This document shows, in pieces, positions 1 through 7,516 of a stretch of DNA of 64,000 bases. Every line of letters starts with the position of its first letter. Position 1 is the first letter of the stretch. The notes below the pieces were generated by a model. The model had not been told where the DNA came from. It searched no databases and worked only from the letters and a program-made list of their open reading frames with translations. The position numbers were made by a program, and so were the translations under genes. Source of the DNA: Amycolatopsis sp. WQ 127309. Its GTDB lineage: Bacteria > Actinomycetota > Actinomycetes > Mycobacteriales > Pseudonocardiaceae. Location of the stretch: contig NZ_CP095481.1 of NCBI RefSeq assembly GCF_023023025.1, positions 6,585,001-6,649,000 of the forward strand. Reading direction: 5' to 3'.

Positions 1-564
1 GTCGTGGGACTGCACGCCCTGGACGTATTGCGTCGCCATCGCGCCGGCCAGGTAGGGGTCCTCGCCCGCCATCTCGAAGACGCGCCCGCCGCGCGGGTCG
101 CGCACGAGGTTGACGTCGGGCCCGAGGTTGACGCCGACGCCCTTCGTCTTGGCCTCGGCGCCGACGACCTTGCCGTAGGCCAGTTCGGCGGCCGGGTCCC
201 AGCTCGCCGCGGCGGCCACCGGGGCCGGCAGCGCCGTCGTCCCGCCCATGACCACGCCGGCACCGCCGTCGTTCAGGTTCAGCGCGGGCACGCACAGCCG
301 GGGGATCGGGGCCACCACACCGGCGTACCCGGGGAGCTGGGAGCCGTGCGTCATCGACAGCTTCTCGTCGGTGGTCATCTGCGCCAGCACCTGTGCGGCC
401 CGCTCGGCCGGCGCGGCTGTGGATCCGAGCCACGGGCAGGCCGCCTGGGGTGATTCCGCCGCGGCCGCGGGCACAGCCGGGGTGAGGAGCAGCGCCGCCA
501 GTACCCCAGCGGTCCAACGTCGCCGTGAACGGCCGGGCCGGTGCTCGCCGGTGAGCAGGGGCAT
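1..564 (-). CDS. Glycoside hydrolase family 3 (beta-glucosidase-like), N-terminal part
   Basis: The frame is open from an ATG at 564 to the window edge (188 codons), so the C-terminal part is missing. An Arg-rich n-region and hydrophobic core ending near PAAAAE (about residues 10-40) indicate a secreted enzyme. The mature part has the GH3 N-terminal barrel pattern, with LNDGGAG near residue 90 and RDPRGGR...FE..GEDPYL near residues 155-170. GH3 enzymes remove terminal sugars, commonly beta-glucosides or xylosides. The catalytic Asp lies further on and is not visible, so the substrate is open. A LacI-type half-palindrome lies about 55 nt upstream of the start, consistent with sugar induction. 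Confidence 0.85.
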   Translation of the reverse strand, partial: MPLLTGEHRPGRSRRRWTAGVLAALLLTPAVPAAAAESPQAACPWLGSTAAPAERAAQVLAQMTTDEKLSMTHGSQLPGYAGVVAPIPRLCVPALNLNDGGAGVVMGGTTALPAPVAAAASWDPAAELAYGKVVGAEAKTKGVGVNLGPDVNLVRDPRGGRVFEMAGEDPYLAGAMATQYVQGVQSHD

Positions 565-617
565 GCGTGATCCTCTCGGAATTCTGCGCGCGACGAACCC
601 GCGTCCAGAACCGGACT

Positions 618-629
618 TATAACGTTTCA
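618..629. promoter_or_regulatory. Candidate LacI-family operator upstream of the GH3 gene
   Basis: TATAACGTTTCA keeps one full half-site (GTTTCA) and a degenerate other half of the TGAAAC-GTTTCA pattern typical of actinobacterial LacI-family sugar regulators. A closely similar site precedes the rhamnosidase gene at 17578. The match is by eye only. Confidence 0.4.
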
Positions 630-794
630 ATCGAAGTCCGCTGAGCCTACGACCCGGATCCGCGCAGGGTCAAGACGTGCTGATCGCCAGGCTTTTGTCA
701 GGAACCGGACAGTCACCGGCGGCCCGTTACGGCGCGGAGCGGATGGGTAGTCCGTCAGAGCGGCAGTGCGCCGTTTCGCGGGAGAGGAGCACGC

Positions 795-1658
795 GTGTTC
801 AGTGGCTTCACGCTGGAGACCGTCGACGTCGGGCCGGTGCGGTTGCGGGTGCGGCACGGCGGGTCGGGGACGCCGGTGGTCCTGGTCCACGGCCACCCCC
901 GGACCCACACCACCTGGCACCGGGTCGCGCCGGAGCTGGCCGACGACCACTTCGTCGTCTGCCCCGACCTGCGCGGCTACGGGCAGTCGACGCTGCCGCC
1001 GGACGAGCCCGGGCACACGCAGTCGGCCAAGCGGGCGATGGCCGGCGACATCGTGGCCCTGATGCGCCACCTCGGGCACGAGCGGTTCTCGATCGTCGGC
1101 CACGACCGCGGTTCGCTCGTCGCCTTCCGGGCCGCGATGGACCACCCGGGCACCATCGACCGGCTCGTCGTGATGGACGGGCTGCCCGTCAGCGAGCACC
1201 TCGAACGGCTCAACGAGGACTTCGTCCGCGCGTGGTGGCACTGGTGGTTCCTGGCCCAGACCGACAAACCCGCCGAGCGGGTCATCAACGCCGACCCCGG
1301 CGCCTGGTACCGCACGCCGCTGCCGTACGAGATGGGCGAGGACAACCACGCCGACGTCTGGGCGGCGCTGCGGGACCCCGCCGTCGTCCACGGCATGTGC
1401 GAGGACTACCGCGCCGGCCTGCGGATCGACCGCGAGCACGAGGAGGCCGACCGCGCGGCCGGGCGCCAGGTGCGCTGCCCGACCCTGCTGCTGGCCGCGA
1501 CCGAGGACGACATCGACATCCACGGCGACCCCCTCGAGATCTGGCGCCCCTGGATCGCCGGCGAACTCCGCGGCGTCGACGTCCATTCCGGACACCACCA
1601 GGCCGAACAGGCACCGGGTGAGGTGGTCCGGGCCATCCGTGAGTTCCTTCGGGCATGA
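795..1658 (+). CDS. Alpha/beta hydrolase, haloacetate dehalogenase-like
   Basis: 287 residues, about the usual length for fluoroacetate/haloacetate dehalogenases. Visible are the oxyanion-loop HGHP (32-35), DLRGYG (58-63), the nucleophile elbow GHDRGS with Asp104, an HWWFLAQ segment near 150 matching the His-Trp halide pocket, CEDYRA near 205 matching the pocket Tyr, and the catalytic His in SGHHQAEQ near the C-terminus. The Asp nucleophile plus the His-Trp/Tyr pocket favour carbon-halogen hydrolysis over an esterase; an epoxide hydrolase is the alternative. The GTG start has a strong GGAGAGGAG site 5 nt upstream. It is cytosolic. The next gene starts 8 nt downstream and is probably cotranscribed. 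Confidence 0.8.
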   Translation: MFSGFTLETVDVGPVRLRVRHGGSGTPVVLVHGHPRTHTTWHRVAPELADDHFVVCPDLRGYGQSTLPPDEPGHTQSAKRAMAGDIVALMRHLGHERFSIVGHDRGSLVAFRAAMDHPGTIDRLVVMDGLPVSEHLERLNEDFVRAWWHWWFLAQTDKPAERVINADPGAWYRTPLPYEMGEDNHADVWAALRDPAVVHGMCEDYRAGLRIDREHEEADRAAGRQVRCPTLLLAATEDDIDIHGDPLEIWRPWIAGELRGVDVHSGHHQAEQAPGEVVRAIREFLRA

Positions 1659-1665
1659 TGACGGC

Positions 1666-2226
1666 ATGGGGGAGTCGCGGGAATTGCTGCTGAGACCGTC
1701 GATCAAGGGACAGTTGCCGTCCCTCGGCCTGCTGATCGTGTTCCTCGCGTTCGAGGTCTTCATCGCGCTGCGCGGCCTGCTGGCACCGTGGCTGGCGATC
1801 GCGTGTCCCGCGGTGTTCGTCGTGGCGCTGGCTCTGAGCGGGGTTTCGCTGGTGCGGACCCGCGGCAAGCCGTGGCAGCTGCGGTGCGGCCCGGACGGCG
1901 TCGAAGCGCGGGGGTTCGCCACGGTGCCGTGGCCGGCGCTCGCGGAGGTGCGGATCAGCCGGCTCAAGCCCCGCTGGCTGTTCTTCCCGGCCCCGGCCCC
2001 GGGCCGGGTGGTGGCGTTCGTGCCCCGCGACCGGGCGACAGTGCCCGCGATCGCGGTCTTCGACGCGATGTCCCGGCGCAGCACGACGTCCAACCGATTC
2101 GCGCAATCGCACGCGAAGCGCTACGGCAGTTCCTTCGTCGTGTTCACCAACACCGTCGACGCGTCGCCCGAAGAGATCGCCGCGGCGATCCGGGCGCTGA
2201 CCGACGTCCCGGTCGTCGTCGGCTGA
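1666..2226 (+). CDS. Small membrane protein with PH-like C-terminal domain
   Basis: 186 residues from the ATG at 1666. Two hydrophobic segments (about residues 18-38 and 42-62) form a hairpin anchor, followed by a soluble domain whose strand pattern (LRCGPDGVEARGF...PWPALAEVRI) resembles the bacterial PH-like domains found after paired membrane helices. An upstream in-frame ATG at 1618 would run into the preceding hydrolase gene and is rejected. No catalytic motif is seen. Function is unknown; cotranscription with the dehalogenase-like gene is likely from the 8-nt gap but need not imply a shared pathway. Confidence 0.65.
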   Translation: MGESRELLLRPSIKGQLPSLGLLIVFLAFEVFIALRGLLAPWLAIACPAVFVVALALSGVSLVRTRGKPWQLRCGPDGVEARGFATVPWPALAEVRISRLKPRWLFFPAPAPGRVVAFVPRDRATVPAIAVFDAMSRRSTTSNRFAQSHAKRYGSSFVVFTNTVDASPEEIAAAIRALTDVPVVVG

Positions 2227-2236
2227 AACCCTGTCG

Positions 2237-3064
2237 TCACTGGGATCCCGTGGCCACCAGCCGCGCGGTGATGGGTTCCAGTTCGGTGATCAGCTCGTCG
2301 AGTTCGGCGGGGGACAGGGCTTCGTACGGCGGGGCGGCGAGAGCGTCGGTCAGGGCTTCGATGCGGTACTTGGTCTCGCGGCCCGCGTCGGTGAACCGGC
2401 CCTCGGCGTCGACCAGCCCGCGCTTGCGCAAGCCCGCCATGACCTCGGCCAGCCGCTCCTTCGGCAGGTGGTGGATGCGCCCGAACGACTCCGCCGGGTG
2501 GATGTCCATGTCCAGCGCGCTGAGCACGTGCGACTCCGTGCCGCCGATGCCCGCGCCGACGAGCGCGGCGATGTGCCCGTCACCGCGGTGCTCGCGAAGC
2601 ATGGTCGCGGAGTGCCACAGCCGGGCGACCGGGTCGCCCGGCACCGCGACGGTGCGCATCCCGGCGTACATCACCCGGCCCGCGGTGGGCGCGCTCGTCG
2701 CGGCCTTGGTCATCAGGTCGGCGGCGCGCACCAGGCCCGGGGAGCCGGCCAGCTCGTCGCCGAGGATCCGCCGCAGGGACGCCGCGCTGCCCCGCTCCCG
2801 CGCGGCGAGCGACGCCTCGGGCGGGATCGTCTCCCACGCGCTCGGGATGTGCCGCGCGGCCTCGCCGTCGGCGAAGTTGTAGAACGCCGCGTGCACGACC
2901 TGCGCCGGCACCCGCCCCAGCGGCGCGGCCCGGCCGGCGAAGTAACCGTCCCAGTAGGTGCGGTGGCCGAGCGCGGCCTGCTCCTCGTTGCTCTCGTCGG
3001 CGAAGAAGGTGACCAGGCAGATCGGCTCGAGGAGCTCGAACATCCGGCGGGCGAGATGAGTCAT
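2237..3064 (-). CDS. SCO6745-family protein
   Basis: 275 residues beginning MTHLARRMFELLEPICLVTFF, with an AAGGAAG ribosome site 6 nt before the ATG. The protein is mostly helical: an N-terminal segment with GHRTYWDGYFAGRAAPLG, a middle part, and a C-terminal winged-helix-like stretch (KERLAEVMAGLRKRGLVD...FTDAGR) near residues 200-235. I recognise it as the actinobacterial SCO6745 family, often described as helix-turn-helix or SalK-like. Its biochemical role is not established. It converges on the membrane protein gene, leaving 10 nt between the two stop codons. A DNA-binding or sensing role is possible from the winged-helix part only. Confidence 0.7.
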   Translation of the reverse strand: MTHLARRMFELLEPICLVTFFADESNEEQAALGHRTYWDGYFAGRAAPLGRVPAQVVHAAFYNFADGEAARHIPSAWETIPPEASLAARERGSAASLRRILGDELAGSPGLVRAADLMTKAATSAPTAGRVMYAGMRTVAVPGDPVARLWHSATMLREHRGDGHIAALVGAGIGGTESHVLSALDMDIHPAESFGRIHHLPKERLAEVMAGLRKRGLVDAEGRFTDAGRETKYRIEALTDALAAPPYEALSPAELDELITELEPITARLVATGSQ

Positions 3065-3138
3065 GTGCTGCTTCCTTACGGTCTTGCCCGGGTCGCGCAC
3101 CGCGCGGTGGATCAATCGGCAGGTTGTATCCCGCCGCT

Positions 3139-3156
3139 GCGGGGACCGGTCCCCGC
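3139..3156 (-). terminator. GC-rich palindrome, possible terminator of the LacI gene
   Basis: A perfect 18-bp palindrome (GCGGGGACCGGTCCCCGC) lies downstream of the LacI gene and upstream of the SCO6745 gene, both on the minus strand. It can fold as a 7-bp stem with a 4-nt loop. There is no T tract, as is usual in actinomycetes, so it could also be a protein-binding site. An 18-nt part recurs at 3301-3318. Confidence 0.35.
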
Positions 3157-3318
3157 GGCCGGCGAGCGTAGGTCTCGGCCGTCCGGCCGCGTGGGCCGGA
3201 TGTCCGCCTGCGGAGCGCGGCTGTCCCGACCATCCACAGTGGACCGGCCGGGCCGGTCGGTTCGTGCCGCGCTCGGTCAGTTGGTGGGGCGCGCCGATCG
3301 ACCGGTCCCCGCGGCCGG

Positions 3319-4320
3319 TCAGCTCGTGCCGCGCACGACCAGGCGGTGCGGCGCGATGATCGACCGCGGTGGTTCCGCCGCGCCCGCCTGCCGGGTGAGG
3401 CGGTCCAGGGCCAGCTCGGCGATGCGGTCCTTGTCCGGGGCCACCGTCGTGAGCGACGGGACGCTGTAGCGGCCGTCCTCGATGTCGTCGAACCCCACCA
3501 GCGCCAGGGAATCCGGCACCGCGACGCCCCGGTCGGCCGCCGCGCGCAGGGCGCCCAGCGCCAGTTCGTCGGTGAAGCAGAACACCGCGTCCGGGGGCTG
3601 CGGCAGGTCCAGCAGCCGCAGCATCGCGCGGTGGCCGTCGGCGCGGTGCAGCCGCGGGACCGGCACCTCCAGCTCCGGGTCGGCCGGCAGACCCGCGCCG
3701 GCCAGCGCGGCCCGGTAGCCCGCGAGCCGCTGGCGGGCGGTCGCGTTCAGGGACTCCGGCTGGATGCCGACCGCCGCGACGCGCCGGCGTCCCGACGCCA
3801 GCAGGTGCCCGGTCGCCTCGCGCGCGGCCGCGACGTTGTCGATCGCGACGTGGTCGACGCCCGCCGTGCCGTCGTGCTCGCCCAGCAGCACCAGGGGAAC
3901 CGTGTCGGTGCGGGCGGCCAGCTCCGCGGGCGCCACCGCCCACGGGCTGAACAGCACGCCGTCGACGAGCTGGCTCCGCTTGCCGTGCAGCAGCTGCTTC
4001 TCGCGCTCGGCGTCGCCGTCGGTCTGGTCGATGAGCACCGTCAGCCCCCGGGCGCCGGCGATGCGCACGGTCCGCGCGGCCAGCTCGGCGAAGTACGGCG
4101 AGTCGATCTCGGGGATCACCAGCGCCACCAGGCCGGTGCGGCCGCGGCGCAGCGTCCGGGCGGCCAGGTTCGGCAGGTAGCCGAGCGCGTCGATGCTCGC
4201 CTGCACCCGCTCCCGGGTCGCCGGGGCGACGTAGCGGAACCCGTTGACGACGTTGGACACCGTCCGCACCGACACCCCGGCGTGCTCGGCCACGTCACGC
4301 AGCTTCGGGCTCATCCTCAT
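3319..4320 (-). CDS. LacI-family transcriptional regulator
   Basis: 333 residues, standard length. The N-terminal helix-turn-helix KLRDVAEHAGVSVRTVSNVVNG (about 5-27) is followed by the hinge YLPNLAARTLRRG and a periplasmic-binding-type effector domain (from LVALVIPEIDSPYF). The C-terminal signature LALVGFDDIEDGRY...TTVAPD is intact. It is divergent from a phytanoyl-CoA-type dioxygenase with a perfect 26-bp palindrome between them, so autoregulation together with control of the dioxygenase is the simple reading. The effector is unknown and need not be a sugar. A second in-frame ATG 6 nt in (MSPKL) is an alternative start. Confidence 0.93.
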   Translation of the reverse strand: MRMSPKLRDVAEHAGVSVRTVSNVVNGFRYVAPATRERVQASIDALGYLPNLAARTLRRGRTGLVALVIPEIDSPYFAELAARTVRIAGARGLTVLIDQTDGDAEREKQLLHGKRSQLVDGVLFSPWAVAPAELAARTDTVPLVLLGEHDGTAGVDHVAIDNVAAAREATGHLLASGRRRVAAVGIQPESLNATARQRLAGYRAALAGAGLPADPELEVPVPRLHRADGHRAMLRLLDLPQPPDAVFCFTDELALGALRAAADRGVAVPDSLALVGFDDIEDGRYSVPSLTTVAPDKDRIAELALDRLTRQAGAAEPPRSIIAPHRLVVRGTS

Positions 4321-4330
4321 ACCTTAACCC

Positions 4331-4356
4331 TTGCAACGTGGCATGCCACGTTGCAA
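4331..4356. promoter_or_regulatory. Perfect 26-bp operator palindrome between LacI gene and dioxygenase
   Basis: The two half-sites are TTGCAACGTGGCA and its exact reverse complement, with no spacer. It starts 11 nt from the LacI start codon and ends 29 nt before the dioxygenase ATG, where one dimer could block both divergent promoters. Its sequence differs from the TGAAAC-type sites before the glycosidase genes, so this regulator probably does not control those. Confidence 0.85.
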
Positions 4357-4385
4357 ACTGAGTGCCACGCCGTGAGGAGGCCCCG

Positions 4386-5195
4386 ATGACCCCGTTCACC
4401 GCCACCGAAGTCGAGTCCCACACCGAGCGCCTGCACGAGGACGGCATCATCGGCCTCCCGGGCGCCTTCACCCGCGACTGGGTGACGCGGCTCGGCGAGG
4501 ACATCGACACCGCGTTCGCCGAGGCCCGCGCCCGGCGCGGCGGTGCCGTCGGCCGCGGCCCGAACCGCTTCTACGTCGAGATCCACCCGGAGCAGCTGCG
4601 CGGGTTCGCCGACCTGGCCACCCACCCGTGGATCACCGCGATCGCCGAGGCGGTGCTGGGCCCGGAGTACCGGATCGTCGAGGTCGGCTTCGACGTCCCG
4701 CTGGCCGGCGCGGCCGACCAGCCGTGGCACCGCGACTTCCCGGCCCCGGAGGGGACCGCGTTGACCTCGCTCGCCGTCAACGTCACCGCCGTCGACACCG
4801 AACCGGACATGGGGCCGTTCGAGATCGCCCCCGGCACGCACCGGGACGACGGCGGCGCGTTCGAGCACGGCATGTTCCCGGCGCGTGAGACCTACCCGCG
4901 CTACCGGGAGCGCGCGACGCGCAAGTTCCCGAAGATGGGCGACATCTCGATCCGGTCGGCGCTGACCGTCCACCGCGGCACCGCGAACCGGTCGAAGAAG
5001 GCCCGTCCGGTCCTCGTGCTGGGCCTCGACGCGCCGGGCGCGGGCCACGACGCCCACCACGACACCGCCGTGACGCGCGGGTACTGGGCGTCGCTGCCGG
5101 CGTCCCTGCGCGCCCACCTGCGCTGCCCGATCGTCGGCACCCTGACGCCCATCACCCAGAAGCACACGATCGAAGGCCTGGTGATGGGCGAGTGA
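4386..5195 (+). CDS. Phytanoyl-CoA dioxygenase family protein (Fe(II)/2-oxoglutarate oxygenase)
   Basis: 269 residues with a GAGGAGG site just before the ATG. The iron-binding triad is visible: the His-x-Asp of WHRDFP near residue 115 and the distal His of TVHRGTANRS near 200, followed about 11 residues later by the Arg of ARPVLV that would hold 2-oxoglutarate. The family hydroxylates small substrates, acyl-CoAs or secondary metabolites. No neighbour reveals the substrate; the gene stands alone under the adjacent LacI regulator, which suggests an inducible catabolic or detoxifying hydroxylation. Confidence 0.85.
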   Translation: MTPFTATEVESHTERLHEDGIIGLPGAFTRDWVTRLGEDIDTAFAEARARRGGAVGRGPNRFYVEIHPEQLRGFADLATHPWITAIAEAVLGPEYRIVEVGFDVPLAGAADQPWHRDFPAPEGTALTSLAVNVTAVDTEPDMGPFEIAPGTHRDDGGAFEHGMFPARETYPRYRERATRKFPKMGDISIRSALTVHRGTANRSKKARPVLVLGLDAPGAGHDAHHDTAVTRGYWASLPASLRAHLRCPIVGTLTPITQKHTIEGLVMGE

Positions 5196-5214
5196 CGCGG
5201 CCCCGGGCCGTGGG

Positions 5215-5469
5215 TCAGGAATGTTCCGGCGGTTCCGGCGGCTGCGGTGCGGCGAACCCGCCCGGTCCGGCCGCAGCCGAGTAAGGCGCGACGGGTGGCG
5301 TCGCGGCCGGTGCCACGGGCGGCGCCGAGGGCGGCGGCGCGGCCGAGTAGGGCGCCACGGGCGGAACCGGGGGAGCGGCCGCCTCGCGAGCTTCGTCCTC
5401 CGCCGCTTCCGGCGTCGGGGGCGACTCGCTGTCCTGCTGCGGCGGTGACTGGTCGTGGTCCTGGGTCAT
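5215..5469 (-). CDS. Small Pro/Ala/Glu-rich hypothetical protein
   Basis: 84 residues, start supported by a GGAGG site 6 nt before the ATG. The first 35 residues are acidic and Gln-rich. The rest is Pro/Ala-rich and carries PPVAPYSAA twice (separated by about 18 residues), suggesting internal duplication and a disordered chain. No membrane segment or signal peptide is present. Such tails often precede a membrane domain in actinobacteria, but here the gene ends before one, so it may be a free-standing or truncated N-terminal region. It converges on the dioxygenase gene with 19 nt between the stops. Confidence 0.55.
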   Translation of the reverse strand: MTQDHDQSPPQQDSESPPTPEAAEDEAREAAAPPVPPVAPYSAAPPPSAPPVAPAATPPVAPYSAAAGPGGFAAPQPPEPPEHS

Positions 5470-5688
5470 GCGAACCTCCGGGGGTAGAGGCAAATCCGTG
5501 CCTCGGCGGCACCGACGCGGACATCGGTCTGTAGTGCTGTCGGCTACCCGGACGGTTCCCCGATAAACGGGACCGGAGAGGCGCGGCACAGCGTGATCTT
5601 GTTTAGCGCGAGCCGCGTCCGGGAATCCGCCGCGGGTAGGCAAGTCGTCGCCCCGGTCCTCGGCGCCGCAGGACTGGGAAGGAAACAC

Positions 5689-6726
5689 ATGACTACGTCT
5701 CCGACGAGCGCCGAGGCCGGCGCGCGCGCGACGTCGCGCAACGACTTCGGTGATCTCGGCCGCCTGGTGCGCAGCGAAGGGCTGCTCGACCGGCGTTACG
5801 GTTACTACGCGGTGAAAATCAGCCTCACACTGCTCGCCTTTGCGGGCGGCTGCGTGGCGTTCGTGCTGCTGGGCGACTCGTGGTGGCAGCTGGCGACCGC
5901 GGTGTTCTTCGCCGTGATGTTCGCCCAGATCGCGTTCCTCGGCCACGACGCGGGGCACAACCAGATCTTCCGCACCGGCCGGGCCAACGACCGGCTGGGT
6001 TACGCCCTCGGCGGGATCGTCGGCATGAGCTACGGCTGGTGGATGGGCAAGCACACCCGCCACCACGCCGGCCCCAACCACGAGGACGAGGACCCCGACA
6101 TCGACATCCCGCTGCTCGCCTTCACCCGCGGGCAGACGGGTAACAAGCGCGGGCTCGTGCGCTGGACGTCGAAGTACCAGGCGTTCCTGTTCTTCCCGTT
6201 GCTGCTGCTGGAAGGGCTGAGCCTGCACTGGGCCGGCATCCAGGCCGTGCGCGACGACGAGGTCAAGCACCGCCGGCTCGAAGCGGTGTTGCTCTTCGCC
6301 CACATCGGCGGCTACCTCGGTGCGGTGTTCGTGGTGCTGTCCCCGCCGGTGGCGCTGGCGTTCATCGCCGTGCACCAAGGGCTGTGGGGCGTGTACATGG
6401 GCTGCTCGTTCGCGCCGGGCCACAAGGGGATGCCCACCTACACCGACAAGACGAAGCTCGACTTCCTGCGCAAGCAGGTGCTCACCAGCCGCAACGTCCG
6501 CGGCGGCCCGTGGGTGGACTTCACCCTCGGCGGGTTGAACTACCAGATCGAGCACCACCTGTTCCCGAGCATGCCGCGGGTCAACCTGCGCCGCGCGCAG
6601 CCGCTGGTGCGGAAGTTCTGCGACGACCACGGGATCGACTACGCCCAGTGCGGGTTGTTCAAAACGTACTACTACGTCCTGCGGTACCTGCACGACGTCA
6701 GCGCACCGCTCCGCGTGGCGCACTAG
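5689..6726 (+). CDS. Membrane fatty acid desaturase (acyl-lipid/acyl-CoA type)
   Basis: 345 residues. All three histidine boxes that hold the di-iron centre are present: HDAGH near residue 85, HTRHH near 124, and QIEHHLFP near 285. Hydrophobic segments around 45-85 and 160-225 are the expected membrane pairs, placing the enzyme in the cytoplasmic membrane with the boxes on the inner face. The QIEHH form is typical of front-end and DesA3-like desaturases, where the Gln replaces the first His. GGGAAGGA precedes the ATG by 6 nt; upstream in-frame starts lack such a site. Likely role: introducing a double bond in membrane acyl chains. No partner reductase is adjacent. Confidence 0.9.
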   Translation: MTTSPTSAEAGARATSRNDFGDLGRLVRSEGLLDRRYGYYAVKISLTLLAFAGGCVAFVLLGDSWWQLATAVFFAVMFAQIAFLGHDAGHNQIFRTGRANDRLGYALGGIVGMSYGWWMGKHTRHHAGPNHEDEDPDIDIPLLAFTRGQTGNKRGLVRWTSKYQAFLFFPLLLLEGLSLHWAGIQAVRDDEVKHRRLEAVLLFAHIGGYLGAVFVVLSPPVALAFIAVHQGLWGVYMGCSFAPGHKGMPTYTDKTKLDFLRKQVLTSRNVRGGPWVDFTLGGLNYQIEHHLFPSMPRVNLRRAQPLVRKFCDDHGIDYAQCGLFKTYYYVLRYLHDVSAPLRVAH

Positions 6727-6867
6727 TCCACTTAGGACAGTGTTCGAGGCGTGGTGATCACGGCTACCGGGACCGGCCGGCGCATCACCGTACGGTCACG
6801 GGCGTCAGCCGACCGGGCGAACCGTGTCGGCCGCACGGGTTGACCTGGCCGCTCACCCGTCGTCAGC

Positions 6868-6892
6868 GTTTGTGACGCGCCGTCGCGGGCAT
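6868..6892 (+). promoter_or_regulatory. Possible stress-sigma (SigB/SigF-type) promoter before the STAS gene
   Basis: GTTT and GGGCAT are separated by 15 nt, close to the GTTT-N14-16-GGGTA pattern of actinobacterial SigB-like sigma factors, and lie 78 nt upstream of the STAS start. It is one mismatch from the pattern and was found by eye. The remaining 240 nt between desaturase and STAS gene show nothing else definite. Confidence 0.3.
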
Positions 6893-6969
6893 TACGGTGG
6901 CGGGAGAGTGAAGGTCGGCGCCCAGGCCCCGCGCGGACGGTTCTGTCCACGCCTCCGGGAGACCGCGCC

Positions 6970-7407
6970 ATGATTCCTGCACAGCCATTCCCTGGAACGC
7001 CTGCCGATCGGGAGCCTCGGCCCGCCGGGCCGCGGCTGCTGGTGCGCCAGAGCGAAGCCGGGGCCGGGGTGCTGGTGGTCGCCGCGGCCGGCATCCTCGA
7101 CGGGACCACGGCGTGGCTGCTGCAGCGCGCTCTCTGGCGGGACCTGCCCGCGACGACGGTGGTCGACCTGTCGGACGTCCCCGTCCTGGGCATCGCCGGC
7201 GTGCGCGTCCTGGAAGGCGCCGCGGCCCGCGCCCGGGCCGAACAGCGCCGGATCGCCCTCGTGACGCGCTCCTTCTCCGTCAACCGGGTGCTGCGCCTGT
7301 TCGCCCTCGACGTGCGTGTCCCCGTCTACGCGCGGCTGTCGGACGCGGTCGGCGTGCACACCGCGGCCGGGCCCAGCGTCCCGCACTCGAGGCAACGCCA
7401 CCAGTGA
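6970..7407 (+). CDS. STAS-domain protein, anti-anti-sigma-like, degenerate phosphosite
   Basis: 145 residues. After about 30 Pro-rich residues, a STAS fold is recognisable: VLVVAAAGILDGTTAWLLQRALW, TVVDLSDVPVLGIAGVRVLEGAAARA, then RIALVTRS and a C-terminal helix. In canonical anti-anti-sigma factors the loop after the DLS strand carries a phosphorylatable Ser/Thr in D-S-x-G. Here it reads LGIAG, so the acceptor Ser is gone. It may be constitutively active or act as a scaffold. No anti-sigma kinase is adjacent. The start has a weak GGGAGA site 8 nt upstream. Confidence 0.75.
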   Translation: MIPAQPFPGTPADREPRPAGPRLLVRQSEAGAGVLVVAAAGILDGTTAWLLQRALWRDLPATTVVDLSDVPVLGIAGVRVLEGAAARARAEQRRIALVTRSFSVNRVLRLFALDVRVPVYARLSDAVGVHTAAGPSVPHSRQRHQ

Positions 7408-7516
7408 CGTCACGTCACGTGCGCTGGTGATGCCTTCGCACTGTTCGGTGAGCCCTGTCCGCGATGGGATTCGACCATCGCCTGGCGCCGAGGGGGCGCC
7501 ACGAGAAGGGACACCG

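Noticed and set aside
3070..3943. N-terminal extension of the SCO6745 frame through the intergenic region and into the LacI gene
   Set aside because: The extension is low-complexity and antisense-free of motifs; a strong AAGGAAG site marks the ATG at 3064.
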